A stretch of DNA of 64,000 bases, from NCBI RefSeq assembly GCF_024643285.1, contig NZ_JAMSLW010000002.1:372001-436000 (forward strand), in the 5' to 3' direction. This stretch comes from Parapedobacter lycopersici (GTDB taxonomy: Bacteria > Bacteroidota > Bacteroidia > Sphingobacteriales > Sphingobacteriaceae). Under the pieces are notes generated by a model. It ran no database searches. It had not been told where the DNA came from and saw only the letters and a program-made list of their open reading frames with translations. The position numbers and the translations under genes are program-made. Below are positions 45,252-55,785 of the stretch, one piece after another. How positions within the stretch are numbered: the stretch's first letter is position 1; each line of letters opens with the position of its first letter.

Positions 45252-45259
45252 TAACTTTG
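45252..45259 (+). promoter_or_regulatory. -7 box TAACTTTG of maeB-ruvA-sprA
   Basis: TAACTTTG with TTT 19 bases upstream. The leader to the maeB ATG (45291) is about 28 bases. It is the only clear promoter before the maeB-ruvA-sprA row. Confidence 0.5.
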
Positions 45260-45290
45260 CAATGATTTGCTATTAGCCAACACAGTTACC

Positions 45291-47570
45291 ATGAACAAAA
45301 CAAATCGTAAGCAGGATGCGCTGAATTATCACGCAATGGGCAGACCCGGGAAAATTGCGGTGATACCAACCAAACCGACCCAGTCGCAACGTGACCTTTC
45401 CCTGGCTTACTCCCCCGGGGTAGCCGAACCCTGCCTAAAGATAGCCGAGAATAAAGACGACGTATATAAGTACACGGCCAAGGGCAACCTGGTTGCCGTG
45501 ATCAGCAACGGCACGGCGGTGCTTGGGCTCGGGGATATCGGCCCCGAAGCCGGGAAACCGGTTATGGAAGGCAAAGGACTGCTCTTTAAGATCTTTGCCG
45601 ACATCGACGTGTTTGACATTGAACTAAACACCAAAGATGTCGACGAATTCGTGCGCACCGTGAAATGCCTGGAGCCCACCTTCGGAGGCATTAACCTGGA
45701 AGACATCAAAGCCCCGGAATGTTTCGAAATTGAGCGGAGGTTGAAGGAGGAAATCAACATCCCGGTTATGCACGACGACCAGCATGGGACTGCCATCATT
45801 TCAGGGGCCGCCCTGATCAATGCCTGTGCCATGCAGAAAAAGAAGATCGAAAAGGTAAAGATCGTGGTAAACGGCGCCGGTGCAGCCGCCATTTCCTGTA
45901 CACGCATGTATATTGCGCTTGGTGCACAGAAAGAAAACATCATCATGCTCGACAGTAAGGGGTGCATCCGGAAAAGCCGCACCGACCTGAATAATACGAA
46001 AGCGGAATTTGCTACCGACCAATCGGTTGACACGCTGGAAGAAGCGTTAAAAGGTGCGGATGTCTTTATCGGCCTCTCCGTTGCTGACGTCGTTTCTTCC
46101 GAAATGCTGAAAAGCATGGCCAAAAATCCGATTGTTTTTGCCATGGCAAACCCCGACCCGGAAATTTCCTATCCCCTGGCGGTAAAGACCCGTAAGGATG
46201 TAATCATGGCTACCGGGCGCTCCGATTACCCTAACCAGGTAAACAATGTGCTGGGGTTCCCCTATATTTTCCGCGGTGCGCTTGACGTCCGGGCTACGGC
46301 TATTAATGAAGAAATGAAAATCGCGGCGGTAAAGGCCATTGCCGCATTGGCTAAACAACCGGTACCCGAATCCGTAAACCAGGCGTATAACACCAATAAC
46401 CTGAAATTCGGCCCGGAATACATCATTCCCAAGCCCACGGATCCCCGGTTGATTACGGAAGTTGCTCCCGCTGTGGCAAAAGCGGCGATCGCATCAGGTG
46501 TCGCGCGGACGACCATTACTGACTGGGATAAATACACCGAGGAACTGCGCCAGCGGCTCGGGCTGGACGACCGCTTAATGCGCAACCTCAGCGATGCCGC
46601 CAAGCGAAACCCCAAACGGGTTGTGTTTGCGGAGGCTGATAATTACAAGACCCTACGTGCCGCGCAGATTGTTAAAGAGGATGGCATTGCCATTCCCATC
46701 CTGCTGGGAAACAAACAGAAAATCGGGCGGCTGATCGCAGACAACCTGCTGGACCTGGATGATGTACAGATTATTGATCCATTGGAGGAAGTGACAACCG
46801 AACGGTTCCAGCAATACGTGGATTACCTGTACGCCAAGCGGCAGCGCCGTGGCGTTTCTTTATTGGACGCCCGTAAACTAATGCTCGACCGGAATTATTT
46901 CGGGGCCTGTATGGTTCAGTTTGACGAGGCAGACACGCTGATCTCCGGCCTGACGAAGAATTACGCGACGACCATCCGGCCGGCGCTGCACGTCATCGGT
47001 ACACGGCCGGGCAGTAAACTGGCGGGGATGTACATGATGCTCACGCCAAAAGGGCCGGTATTTTTCGGCGACACAACCATCAATGCAAATCCAACAGCCG
47101 AGGAGCTGGTAGACATCACCTTGTTGTTGAATGAGGCGGTCAAAAAAATGAATATTGCACCCCGTATCGCCTTACTCTCCTATTCGAACTTCGGTTCCAA
47201 TGACGGGGAAGTTCCTTTTAAAGTCCGTGATGCAGCAAAAATACTCCGGGAAAAACATCCGGATATTTTAGTGGACGGAGAGATGCAGGCTAACTTTGCT
47301 GTGAATGCCGACCTGCTTGCTGCCAATTTTCCATTCAGCACACTGAACGGAAGCCCGGCGAATACGCTTGTATTCCCTAACCTGGAATCGGGTAACATCG
47401 CCTATAAACTCCTTCAGGAAATTGGCAACGCAGAGGCTGTAGGACCGATTCTGCTCGGCATGAATAAACCGGTGCATGTATTGCAGCTCGACAGTTCAGT
47501 TCGTGAAATTGTAAACATGGTGACCATTGCCGTAGTGGATGTACAATCAAGAGAAACTAATTCACGTTAA
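45291..47570 (+). CDS. maeB: NADP-dependent malic enzyme with phosphotransacetylase-like C-terminal domain
   Basis: A 759-residue malate decarboxylase making pyruvate, CO2 and NAD(P)H. The malic N-domain (about 15-150) has '[20 protein letters not shown]' and '[15 protein letters not shown]'. The NAD-binding domain follows (about 160-410, '[20 protein letters not shown]'). Residues from about 430 are a PTA-like domain ('[20 protein letters not shown]'), which in MaeB acts as a regulatory acetyl-CoA site. ATG 45291 is chosen over an in-frame TTG at 45267. The maeB-ruvA-sprA order recurs in Bacteroidota. Confidence 0.97.
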   Translation: MNKTNRKQDALNYHAMGRPGKIAVIPTKPTQSQRDLSLAYSPGVAEPCLKIAENKDDVYKYTAKGNLVAVISNGTAVLGLGDIGPEAGKPVMEGKGLLFKIFADIDVFDIELNTKDVDEFVRTVKCLEPTFGGINLEDIKAPECFEIERRLKEEINIPVMHDDQHGTAIISGAALINACAMQKKKIEKVKIVVNGAGAAAISCTRMYIALGAQKENIIMLDSKGCIRKSRTDLNNTKAEFATDQSVDTLEEALKGADVFIGLSVADVVSSEMLKSMAKNPIVFAMANPDPEISYPLAVKTRKDVIMATGRSDYPNQVNNVLGFPYIFRGALDVRATAINEEMKIAAVKAIAALAKQPVPESVNQAYNTNNLKFGPEYIIPKPTDPRLITEVAPAVAKAAIASGVARTTITDWDKYTEELRQRLGLDDRLMRNLSDAAKRNPKRVVFAEADNYKTLRAAQIVKEDGIAIPILLGNKQKIGRLIADNLLDLDDVQIIDPLEEVTTERFQQYVDYLYAKRQRRGVSLLDARKLMLDRNYFGACMVQFDEADTLISGLTKNYATTIRPALHVIGTRPGSKLAGMYMMLTPKGPVFFGDTTINANPTAEELVDITLLLNEAVKKMNIAPRIALLSYSNFGSNDGEVPFKVRDAAKILREKHPDILVDGEMQANFAVNADLLAANFPFSTLNGSPANTLVFPNLESGNIAYKLLQEIGNAEAVGPILLGMNKPVHVLQLDSSVREIVNMVTIAVVDVQSRETNSR

Positions 47571-47584
47571 CGACCCGGGCTGCC

Positions 47585-48166
47585 ATGTATGAATACCTAA
47601 GTGGAAAACTGGCTTTTAAAGCACCAACCTACGTAGTCCTGGATGTTGGTGGCGTCGGCTACCATATACACATATCACTGCATACCTTTGCACAGATCAA
47701 GGATGCCGAACAATGCAAGCTGTATATCAGCTTCCAGGTCCGCGAAGATGCACATACCCTTTACGGGTTTGCCGAAGAAGGCGAACGCCGCCTGTTTGAA
47801 CACCTGATTTCCGTATCCGGGATCGGGCCGGGTACCGGAAGGATGATCCTTTCCTCCATCACGCCGGATGAGATCCAATCAGCGATCATTAACGGGAATG
47901 TGCCCCTAATTCAACGAATCAAGGGCATCGGACCAAAAACAGCCCAGCGGATGGTGCTTGAATTACAGGACAAACTGAAGAAACAGGGCGGGGATACGCT
48001 GATTGCTGTCCATAGACCCCAAAGTATTCCTGAAGAAGCATTAAGTGCGCTGGTTATGCTTGGGTTTGCCCGGCCACAGGCGGAGAAGACACTCGCCGGC
48101 ATTGTGCAGCAACAGCCTACGTTAACGGTGGAAGCGCTTATTAAAGAGGCCTTGAAGAAATTATGA
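47585..48166 (+). CDS. ruvA: Holliday junction branch-migration protein RuvA
   Basis: A 193-residue subunit that binds four-way junctions and loads RuvB. The N-terminal OB domain begins 'MYEYLSGKLAFKAPTYVVLD'. Two helix-hairpin-helix motifs follow, at 'HLISVSGIGPGTGRMILSS' and 'IQRIKGIGPKTAQRMVLELQ', and the C-terminal three-helix domain ('ALSALVMLGFARPQAEK') contacts RuvB. It is 14 bp after maeB and 39 bp before sprA. Confidence 0.97.
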   Translation: MYEYLSGKLAFKAPTYVVLDVGGVGYHIHISLHTFAQIKDAEQCKLYISFQVREDAHTLYGFAEEGERRLFEHLISVSGIGPGTGRMILSSITPDEIQSAIINGNVPLIQRIKGIGPKTAQRMVLELQDKLKKQGGDTLIAVHRPQSIPEEALSALVMLGFARPQAEKTLAGIVQQQPTLTVEALIKEALKKL

Positions 48167-48205
48167 TAGAATGGAACACTAACTGATACCAATTTTACAT
48201 CTACC

Positions 48206-51200
48206 TTGTACCAATTGAAAAGAAAACTGCCGTTCCGCGGCCTGCTGTTATTGCTGTCATTGCTGGCTATTGCTGTGCATAGCTCGGGCCAAACTGTTGT
48301 GGACTCTACCAGCCGGGACAGTATTAAACTAAAGTATCCATTTGACGACCTCCCCTTTCTGAACCTTTATCCAAAGCGGGGCGGCTTCCGCCTGGGCAAT
48401 CCCTCAAATATTGACCGGGAAGTTGTTTTTGACCCGATTACCCGGCAATACATTATCCGCGAAAAATTAGGGAGCCGGCTGTATCGGCCGCCGCAGTATC
48501 TTACCATTGACGAGTATCAGGAATACGAGCAGCGACTGCTTAAACAGAATTACTGGCGTGAATTATCGGACCGGCAACTTACCACTGCACGGCAGGAACG
48601 GCTGATTCCTACCATTTATGTACAAAGTGAGGCATTTGAACGGATTTTCGGCGGAAACACCATCGATATCATCCCCCGGGGCAGCGCGGACATCAGTATT
48701 ATGGCACAGCGTAACAAGAACGCGAACCCGATGTTCAACGAGCGTCAGCGCAGGCAATGGGGTTTCGATTTCGATCAGCGTATCCAGATGAACCTGACCG
48801 GCCAGATCGGCGACCGGCTGAAGATTACCACCAATTACAATACCGAGGCGCAGTTTGATTTTGAAAACCAGATCCGGTTGGACTATACGGGCAAAGATGA
48901 CGACATCATTCAACGCATCGAACTGGGGAATGTCAGCATGCCCCTTAACACCACATTAATCAGTGGTACGCAGGCATTATTCGGCCTCAAAACCCAATTG
49001 CAGTTCGGGCGGTTGAACGTAACCGGAATTTTCTCGCAGCAACGTTCGCAACAACGGGAAATTACAATTAAAAATGGCGCTCAGGAGAGTGAGTTTGCAT
49101 TGAAGGCTGATGAGTACGAAGATAATCAGCACTACTTTCTATCCCAGTATTTTCGCGACAATTTCAACCGTGCCATGGCGTTGGCACCGCTGATCACGAC
49201 CGACATCAACATTACGCAGATTGAAGTGTGGATCAGCAACCGCAGCAATTCGGTTAATGATTCACGGGACGTGCTGGCGTTAATGGACCTGGGTGAATAC
49301 ACGCCATACAATTCGCTAATCAGCCGCGGCAGTTCCCGATACCCGTCGACAGGTATACCGGGCGAACTGGCCACGCAGGTATCCAACAACCTGCTGACGC
49401 TGCTCCCCCCGGATGCACGTTATACGCAATCCAACGGTGTACAGGCCTTTTTCCAGGGCACGGGCGGCAATGACAACTATGCCAAGCTGACTTATGCGCG
49501 CAAGCTGAACGAAGGGACGGAATATACGGTGAACCGACGCTTGGGTTTTATTTCGTTGAACATGCCCCTGAACGGCGACCAGATACTGGCAGTAGCTTAT
49601 CGCTACACCGCCAATGGACGGGAGTACCAGGTGGGGGAATTCTCCACGGATATTCCAGTGACTCCCTCGCAACCGCAGATGCTGTATGCCAAGCTGCTGA
49701 AAAATGAAATCCTGAAAACCAATTTACCCACCTGGGACCTGATGATGAAGAACATCTACTCGATCGGAGCCTATGGGGTAGGACAGCTTAACTTTAAGTT
49801 CAATATTTTCCGGATTGAAGATGAGAGCGGTGTGGAGCGCCCGGCCATGTATGAGGGACAAAACACGCAGAATAAACTCTGGATACAGTTAACGGGACTC
49901 GACCGGCTCAATCCGCAAAATGCACAGCAGCCCGATGGGTTCTTTGACTTTCTGCCGGGGTTGACCATTGATCCGGAACGGGGGCGCGTCATGTTCCCCG
50001 TTGTCGAACCGTTCGGCAGTGACCTGGCCAGGCAGTTTGTGCCCGGGGCCGAACAGGCGTTAATTGACAAATATGCTTACCAGGCGTTGTACGACTCAAC
50101 CAAAGTGATCGCACAGCAGTTGTTTCCCAATAAGAATCGATACCTTATTAAAGGCACTTATGAATCGGAAGTAGGCACCGAGTTCCAGCTGGGTGCGATT
50201 AACGTTCCACGGGGCTCAGTACAGGTATTCGCCGGCCCGGCACCGCTCCAGGAAGGCGTCGATTTCATGGTCGATTACGATATCGGCCGTGTACGGATTC
50301 TCAACCAGGCACTGCTGCAATCCGGACAACCCATCCGCATAAAAATGGAGAACAATGAGTTATTCGGACTGCAGCAACGCACCATGTTGGGCGGGCGGCT
50401 CGACTACCTGGTAAATGATAAATTACAGCTGGGCGGTACCATCATGAACCTGACAGAACGGCCACTAACGCAAAAGGTAAACATCGGAGAGGAACCCATA
50501 TCAAATACGATGTGGGGACTGGACATGACGTATAATTCACCATCGCGGTGGTTAACGAGGCTTGTCGATAAAATCCCCTTTATTGACACCCGGGAGGAAT
50601 CATCAATCTCCTTTTATGGTGAGTTTGCCCAGCTGCTGCCCGGTCATCCGCGGGCGCTGAACTTTGCCGGCACGCGGAGCGGGATAACCTATGTCGATGA
50701 TTTCGAAAATAGCCGCTCGTTTATCGATCTTAAAGGAGCATATAACTGGCAGTTGTCGGGTACACCACAATTATTCCCAGAATCTCAGCTGATCGACTCG
50801 CTGCCTTACGGATTCAATCGGGCACGGTTGGCCTTTTATAATATTGATCCGATATTTTACCGAAACATCAACCTTACGCCAAGTAACATCAACCATACGG
50901 AATTATCCAGTCACCGGGTTCGTGAAGTACTGGAGCAGGAAGTATTCCCATACCGTGAGTCCACTACCGGATTGCCGTTGTTCCTGTCGACGCTTGACCT
51001 GGCGTTTTACCCGACCATCCGCGGACCGTATAACTACACCACAACCGGTGTTAATCCCGACGGGACACTTACCAATCCCCGCCGCAGGTGGGGCGGTATG
51101 TTCCGGAAAATCGATGCCCCTGATTTCGAAGCGCAGAACATAGAATTCATCGAACTGTGGATGATGGATCCATTTGCCACTAACCCCGGCTCACCGGGCG

Positions 51201-54200
51201 GGGACCTGTACTTCAATCTGGGTAATATCTCCGAAGACATCCTGAAGGATGGTCGGAAGGCAATGGAAAACGGCATGTCACCCTCCGGCGACCTCTCGCA
51301 GATTGATGAAACGAACTGGGGAAGGGTACCCCGGCAGCAGCCCGTAATCCAGGCATTTGATAACGACCCGGCAGCACGGGCACGGCAGGATATTGGACTG
51401 GACGGGTTAAACGACAGCGACGAACGGGGTTTTCACGCCAGTTTCCTCACCCAGACACAGGCCCTGCTCAACTCCAATGCTGCCCAGGAGCTGATGGATG
51501 ACCCCTCGGGTGACAACTTCCGTTATTTCCGCGGGCCGGACCTGGACAACCAGAATGCAGGTATCCTGAAACGGTACGAACGTTTCAATGGTCCGGAAGG
51601 TAATGCACGCACCCCCGAACAATCGCAGAACGAGTTCGGCGTGGAGACATCGGCTTCCACCCTCCTTCCGGATGGGGAAGACATCAACCGGGATAATAAC
51701 ATGAACGAGGCGGAAGAATACTACCAGTATAAAGTGTCGCTCCGGCCGCAGGACATGGTAGTTGGTGAAAACTATATCTCCGATATGCACGTTGCGGAAG
51801 TTTCACTGCCCAATGGCACAAAGGAACAGGTCAAATGGTACCAGTTCCGTATTCCGCTCGCACAGTATAAAGAGCGCATCGGTGATATCCGCGATTTTAA
51901 GTCCATCCGTTTCATCCGGATGTTTATGACTGATTTTGCCGATACGGCCGTTGTCCGGCTGGCACAGGTACAGCTCGCCCGTGGCGAATGGCGCCGGTAC
52001 AATGCGGAAAATAATACCGCCAAGGTGATCGTTGATCCCAGCATGGGCAACGTGAGCCTGGATCAGTCCACCATTGAAGTGGCGGCGGTCAATATTGAGC
52101 AGAATGGCAACCGTCAGCCGATACCATACGTGGTTCCGCCGGGTATTGAGCGCCAAATGGACTGGGGGAACCTGAACACCAATGTGAGGCTCAATGAGCA
52201 ATCCCTGTCGTTGGATGTAAAAAACCTACGCGACGGGTACGGACGCGCCGCATACCGCACGGCAACCAACGATTTCAGGGCCTATGGCCGCCTGGAAATG
52301 TTTATCCATGCTGAAGGGATGTACTTAAAGGATGGGGATTTCCGTGCGTTCATAAGGGTAGGTACCGATGATCAGTATAACTACTACCAGTATGACATGC
52401 CCCTGAAAATCACACAGCCCGGCACGGCAGACCCGGAAACCATATGGCCCCAGGAAAACCGGATGAATGTCCGTATCCGTATTTTCCAGGAAGCTAAGGA
52501 GGCACGGAATAAAGCGACGCTTAATGGGCAGCCCTGGCCGATTGATGAACCCTTTACCTATTTTGATGGCCAGAATCGGGTAATCGTGATGGGGCAGCCC
52601 GATATCAGCAAGGTGCGGTTTTACATGCTTGGCGTAATGAATCCCCTTCGCGGCAGCGAGGTAAGTATTCCCGGCGACGACGGCCTGGATAAATCCGGCG
52701 TCTTTTGGTTTAACGAATTGCGCCTGAGCGATTTCGATGACAAAGGTGGCTGGGCAGTTACGGCAAGGATGAATGCGAAGCTAGCCGACTTTGCGAACAT
52801 TACCGTTTCGGGCAGCAAAAGCACCATCGGCTTTGGCTCGATAGACCAGCGTATCGGCGAGCGCAGCCGCAGCGAGGACCGCTATTTCGATATTGTGACC
52901 AACGCGGAGCTGGGCAAATTCTTTCCGACGGATTATGGCCTGCGTATTCCGTTGTTCTTTAGCTACACGAATCAGGTGAGCACACCTGAATACAATCCGC
53001 TGATGCCGGATATTGAGATGAACAGTGCGCTGGCCAATTTATCACGCAACAGCCGCGATTCGCTCCTGCGGGTAACCCAGGATTACACCACCCGCAAAAG
53101 TTTTAACCTCACCAATGTCCGCAAAATCCGTACGGATATTGAGAAGCCGGTCCGCCCCTGGGATATTGAGAACTTCAGTGCCACGTACGCCTATTCGCAG
53201 TATTATCACCGCGATTATTTAACCGAAATTGCGTTGCAGAAAAATTACCGTGCAGCACTGGATTACACATTCAGTGCCAGCGGCGAACACTTTATTGAAC
53301 CTTTAAAAAACAGCTTTAAGAAAAATTACCTGAGCTTGCTGCGGGATTTTAATTTCAATCTGATGCCCTCGTTGCTCAATTTCCGCATTGATGTAAACCG
53401 GATATACAACGAAAATACGCTCCGCGACAACTCGCCCGACAATTTCCTGCCAAGCATGGGAACGCTGTATAATAAGAATTTTACGATGAATCGGCTATAC
53501 GGCATCAGCTGGAACCTGACGAAGTCGTTAAGGCTTGATTTTAACGCCACAAATTACGCCATTGTAGATGAACCCGACGGGCGGCTGTATGGCCTGAAAC
53601 GGGATACACTGTGGGAAAATTTCTGGCGGCTGGGCCGCACGACGGACTACAACCACATGCTGAATATTACCTATTCACTGCCAATCAGCAAAATCCCCGG
53701 CTTAGACTGGATCAATGTGGATGCCCGATACGGCGCTCAATTCGCCTGGCAGACCGAACCGCTGTTATCCATTAACAGCGCCGAAATCAACATGGGAAAC
53801 AGCATCCAGAATTCACGCACTATTCAGGTAAATCCGACATTAAACATGGCGGGTTTGTATAATAAATTTGGCTTCATCCGCAATAATACCGGACTGGACG
53901 CGTCGGGTGCAGGAGCATTTTTTACCGGTTTGCTCACCAGTATCAAAAATATTAACGCGGCCTATACACGGGTACAGAACACCTTTTTACCCGGTTATCT
54001 GCCAAAGACAAATATGCTGGGGTACGACTTTGACCGGAATGCGCCCGGATGGGGATTCCTGTTTGGCAGTCAGCGTGACATCCGCATGCGTGCAGCGGCC
54101 AATGGGTGGATTACTACCGACACGTTGCAGACGCAGCTTTATATGAATTCGCTAACGGAGGATTTCTCACTGCGCGCCATGATGGAGCCTTTCCGCGACC

Positions 54201-55249
54201 TTAATATTGAGCTTACCGCGGTAAAATTAAATAACCGGAATTATACTTCATCTTTCCAGTATACCGGCGAAACGGACAATTACCGGAATCTTACCCCGGT
54301 GACTACCGGGAACTACAGTATTTCCTATCTCTCCATCGGTACGGCATTTAAAGACCACGAACAGCTGTTCCGTACATTTGAACGGAACAGACAGGCCGTT
54401 TCCCAGCGGTTGGGACAGCGTAATCCCAATTCAACCGGCTCGGAAGACGGGTTTGCAGATGGTTACGACCGCACCTCCCAGGATGTAGTGGTCAACGCTT
54501 TTTTGGCGGCTTATCGCGGCAAGGATGCACGCCGGAGTAAATTAACCAGTTTTCCGAATATCCCATTTCCGAATTGGAATGTTACTTATAATGGCCTGAG
54601 TAAAATACCCCTGCTTAGTGAATTCGTTACCTCACTGACCTTGCGTCATGGTTACAATAGTCGGTACTCCATTAATGGATACAATTCGGTGATCCGCTAT
54701 TCGGAGGTAAACGGATTTCCGTTTGAGCGGGATATCAATGGTAATTTCCTGCCGGAATATCAGTTTCAGCAAATCTCGATCTTCGAACAGTTTACACCGC
54801 TATTGGGTCTGGATGCGCGTTTTAAAAATGACCTGACTGCCAATGTGGAATACCGGAGGGGCCGTACGTTGAATCTAAGTCTGCAAAATAGCCAGCTGGC
54901 GCTGCTCAACGACGAATCTTTTGTACTGGGCATGGGTTATCGCGCGACCGGCTTCCGTATGCCGTTTGGGTGGTTCAGCAATTTCAAGATGAGCAACGAC
55001 CTTAACTTCCGGCTGGATGTGTCTATCAACGATCTGAAAACACTGGTATATCGCTCGGATATTAACGAATCAGAAGTGTCCGCGGGGAATAAAAGCATTT
55101 CCTACCGCCCGTCCATTGACTATGTCATAAACCAGCGGTTTAATATCCGGCTATTTTTTGACAGCAATTCCGTACGTCCATATACCTCACAGACTTTTGC
55201 CACTTCCTATGCGAATTTCGGCTTTAATCTGCGCGTGATGTTCCAGTAA
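48206..55249 (+). CDS. sprA: SprA, T9SS outer-membrane translocon / cell surface protein
   Basis: A 2347-residue protein. SprA (Sov) is known to form the very large outer-membrane barrel through which type IX substrates leave the cell. A signal peptide (hydrophobic 'GLLLLLSLLAIAVHSSG') is followed by long stretches of alternating beta-strands ('RIQMNLTGQIGDRLKITTNY', 'LQLGGTIMNLTERPLTQKV') through to the last strand 'SYANFGFNLRVMFQ', with terminal aromatic residues. The start is TTG: 48206 or, more in line with a short leader, TTG 48215. No frameshift is seen over 7 kb. Confidence 0.96.
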   Translation: MYQLKRKLPFRGLLLLLSLLAIAVHSSGQTVVDSTSRDSIKLKYPFDDLPFLNLYPKRGGFRLGNPSNIDREVVFDPITRQYIIREKLGSRLYRPPQYLTIDEYQEYEQRLLKQNYWRELSDRQLTTARQERLIPTIYVQSEAFERIFGGNTIDIIPRGSADISIMAQRNKNANPMFNERQRRQWGFDFDQRIQMNLTGQIGDRLKITTNYNTEAQFDFENQIRLDYTGKDDDIIQRIELGNVSMPLNTTLISGTQALFGLKTQLQFGRLNVTGIFSQQRSQQREITIKNGAQESEFALKADEYEDNQHYFLSQYFRDNFNRAMALAPLITTDINITQIEVWISNRSNSVNDSRDVLALMDLGEYTPYNSLISRGSSRYPSTGIPGELATQVSNNLLTLLPPDARYTQSNGVQAFFQGTGGNDNYAKLTYARKLNEGTEYTVNRRLGFISLNMPLNGDQILAVAYRYTANGREYQVGEFSTDIPVTPSQPQMLYAKLLKNEILKTNLPTWDLMMKNIYSIGAYGVGQLNFKFNIFRIEDESGVERPAMYEGQNTQNKLWIQLTGLDRLNPQNAQQPDGFFDFLPGLTIDPERGRVMFPVVEPFGSDLARQFVPGAEQALIDKYAYQALYDSTKVIAQQLFPNKNRYLIKGTYESEVGTEFQLGAINVPRGSVQVFAGPAPLQEGVDFMVDYDIGRVRILNQALLQSGQPIRIKMENNELFGLQQRTMLGGRLDYLVNDKLQLGGTIMNLTERPLTQKVNIGEEPISNTMWGLDMTYNSPSRWLTRLVDKIPFIDTREESSISFYGEFAQLLPGHPRALNFAGTRSGITYVDDFENSRSFIDLKGAYNWQLSGTPQLFPESQLIDSLPYGFNRARLAFYNIDPIFYRNINLTPSNINHTELSSHRVREVLEQEVFPYRESTTGLPLFLSTLDLAFYPTIRGPYNYTTTGVNPDGTLTNPRRRWGGMFRKIDAPDFEAQNIEFIELWMMDPFATNPGSPGGDLYFNLGNISEDILKDGRKAMENGMSPSGDLSQIDETNWGRVPRQQPVIQAFDNDPAARARQDIGLDGLNDSDERGFHASFLTQTQALLNSNAAQELMDDPSGDNFRYFRGPDLDNQNAGILKRYERFNGPEGNARTPEQSQNEFGVETSASTLLPDGEDINRDNNMNEAEEYYQYKVSLRPQDMVVGENYISDMHVAEVSLPNGTKEQVKWYQFRIPLAQYKERIGDIRDFKSIRFIRMFMTDFADTAVVRLAQVQLARGEWRRYNAENNTAKVIVDPSMGNVSLDQSTIEVAAVNIEQNGNRQPIPYVVPPGIERQMDWGNLNTNVRLNEQSLSLDVKNLRDGYGRAAYRTATNDFRAYGRLEMFIHAEGMYLKDGDFRAFIRVGTDDQYNYYQYDMPLKITQPGTADPETIWPQENRMNVRIRIFQEAKEARNKATLNGQPWPIDEPFTYFDGQNRVIVMGQPDISKVRFYMLGVMNPLRGSEVSIPGDDGLDKSGVFWFNELRLSDFDDKGGWAVTARMNAKLADFANITVSGSKSTIGFGSIDQRIGERSRSEDRYFDIVTNAELGKFFPTDYGLRIPLFFSYTNQVSTPEYNPLMPDIEMNSALANLSRNSRDSLLRVTQDYTTRKSFNLTNVRKIRTDIEKPVRPWDIENFSATYAYSQYYHRDYLTEIALQKNYRAALDYTFSASGEHFIEPLKNSFKKNYLSLLRDFNFNLMPSLLNFRIDVNRIYNENTLRDNSPDNFLPSMGTLYNKNFTMNRLYGISWNLTKSLRLDFNATNYAIVDEPDGRLYGLKRDTLWENFWRLGRTTDYNHMLNITYSLPISKIPGLDWINVDARYGAQFAWQTEPLLSINSAEINMGNSIQNSRTIQVNPTLNMAGLYNKFGFIRNNTGLDASGAGAFFTGLLTSIKNINAAYTRVQNTFLPGYLPKTNMLGYDFDRNAPGWGFLFGSQRDIRMRAAANGWITTDTLQTQLYMNSLTEDFSLRAMMEPFRDLNIELTAVKLNNRNYTSSFQYTGETDNYRNLTPVTTGNYSISYLSIGTAFKDHEQLFRTFERNRQAVSQRLGQRNPNSTGSEDGFADGYDRTSQDVVVNAFLAAYRGKDARRSKLTSFPNIPFPNWNVTYNGLSKIPLLSEFVTSLTLRHGYNSRYSINGYNSVIRYSEVNGFPFERDINGNFLPEYQFQQISIFEQFTPLLGLDARFKNDLTANVEYRRGRTLNLSLQNSQLALLNDESFVLGMGYRATGFRMPFGWFSNFKMSNDLNFRLDVSINDLKTLVYRSDINESEVSAGNKSISYRPSIDYVINQRFNIRLFFDSNSVRPYTSQTFATSYANFGFNLRVMFQ

Positions 55250-55297
55250 GGGAGACGGTGCTTTTTATTGGGCGTCAGTGAATAGTTAGATTTTCCG

Positions 55298-55305
55298 TAT
55301 CTTTG
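55298..55305 (+). promoter_or_regulatory. -7 box TATCTTTG of panD
   Basis: TATCTTTG ends five bases before the panD ATG (the spacer is TACC), so the predicted transcript is leaderless or nearly so. No -33 TTG is at the right distance. Confidence 0.45.
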
Positions 55306-55309
55306 TACC

Positions 55310-55657
55310 ATGATCATAGAGGTATTGAAATCCAAGATTCATCGGGTGCGGGTCACACAGGCAGAATTGAACTATGTGGGAAGTATCACGATTGATGAGG
55401 ATTTGCTGGATGCGGCGAATATGCTTGCGAACGAAAAGGTGCAGGTCGTAAACAACAACAACGGAGCCCGCTTTGAAACGTATGTAATTAAGGGGGAACG
55501 GGGCTCGGGTACGATCTGCCTGAACGGGGCCGCAGCCCGGCTTGCACAGGTAGGTGATGTAATCATCATTATTTCATACGCACAAATGGAATTTGAAGCT
55601 GCAAAAACGCATCAGCCGATATTGGTCTTTCCTGATGAAAACAACAAGTTGATTTAG
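55310..55657 (+). CDS. panD: Aspartate 1-decarboxylase (pyruvoyl enzyme)
   Basis: A 115-residue proenzyme for beta-alanine, a precursor of pantothenate. Self-cleavage occurs between Gly24 and Ser25 in '[11 protein letters not shown]', which turns Ser25 into the pyruvoyl group. Other family features are '[19 protein letters not shown]' and '[15 protein letters not shown]' near 64-82 and 84-98. No panB or panC is next to it. It is 60 bp after sprA. Confidence 0.97.
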   Translation: MIIEVLKSKIHRVRVTQAELNYVGSITIDEDLLDAANMLANEKVQVVNNNNGARFETYVIKGERGSGTICLNGAAARLAQVGDVIIIISYAQMEFEAAKTHQPILVFPDENNKLI

Positions 55658-55682
55658 GATACAACAACAACTAACACTAATT

Positions 55683-55718
55683 TTAGATTATCCTAATTAA
55701 AATGTTAGGCTAATCAAA
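55683..55718. promoter_or_regulatory. Two DtxR/IdeR-like boxes before the TonB receptor gene
   Basis: TTAGATTATCCTAA (55683-55696) matches the DtxR/IdeR-type core TTAGGTTAGCCTAA at 12 of 14 positions. TTAGGCTAATCAAA (55705-55718) matches at 10 of 14. Their starts are 22 bp apart (two helical turns). Parts of both also form an imperfect 11-bp inverted repeat. The second box overlaps the -33 position of the TACCTTTG promoter at 55728-55735. Confidence 0.5.
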
Positions 55719-55727
55719 CTTTATGAC

Positions 55728-55735
55728 TACCTTTG
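55728..55735 (+). promoter_or_regulatory. -7 box TACCTTTG of the TonB receptor gene
   Basis: TACCTTTG gives a leader of about 45 bases before the ATG at 55786. The region around -33 is covered by the second DtxR-like box, so a bound repressor would block the promoter. Confidence 0.5.
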
Positions 55736-55785
55736 CAGGAGTTATTCTTGTATTGGTTATGGTTAAACAGTAAAATTAGTTGTTA

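Noticed and set aside
46600-47570. Separate phosphotransacetylase gene
   Set aside because: It is in frame with the malic enzyme and is the usual C-terminal regulatory domain of MaeB.
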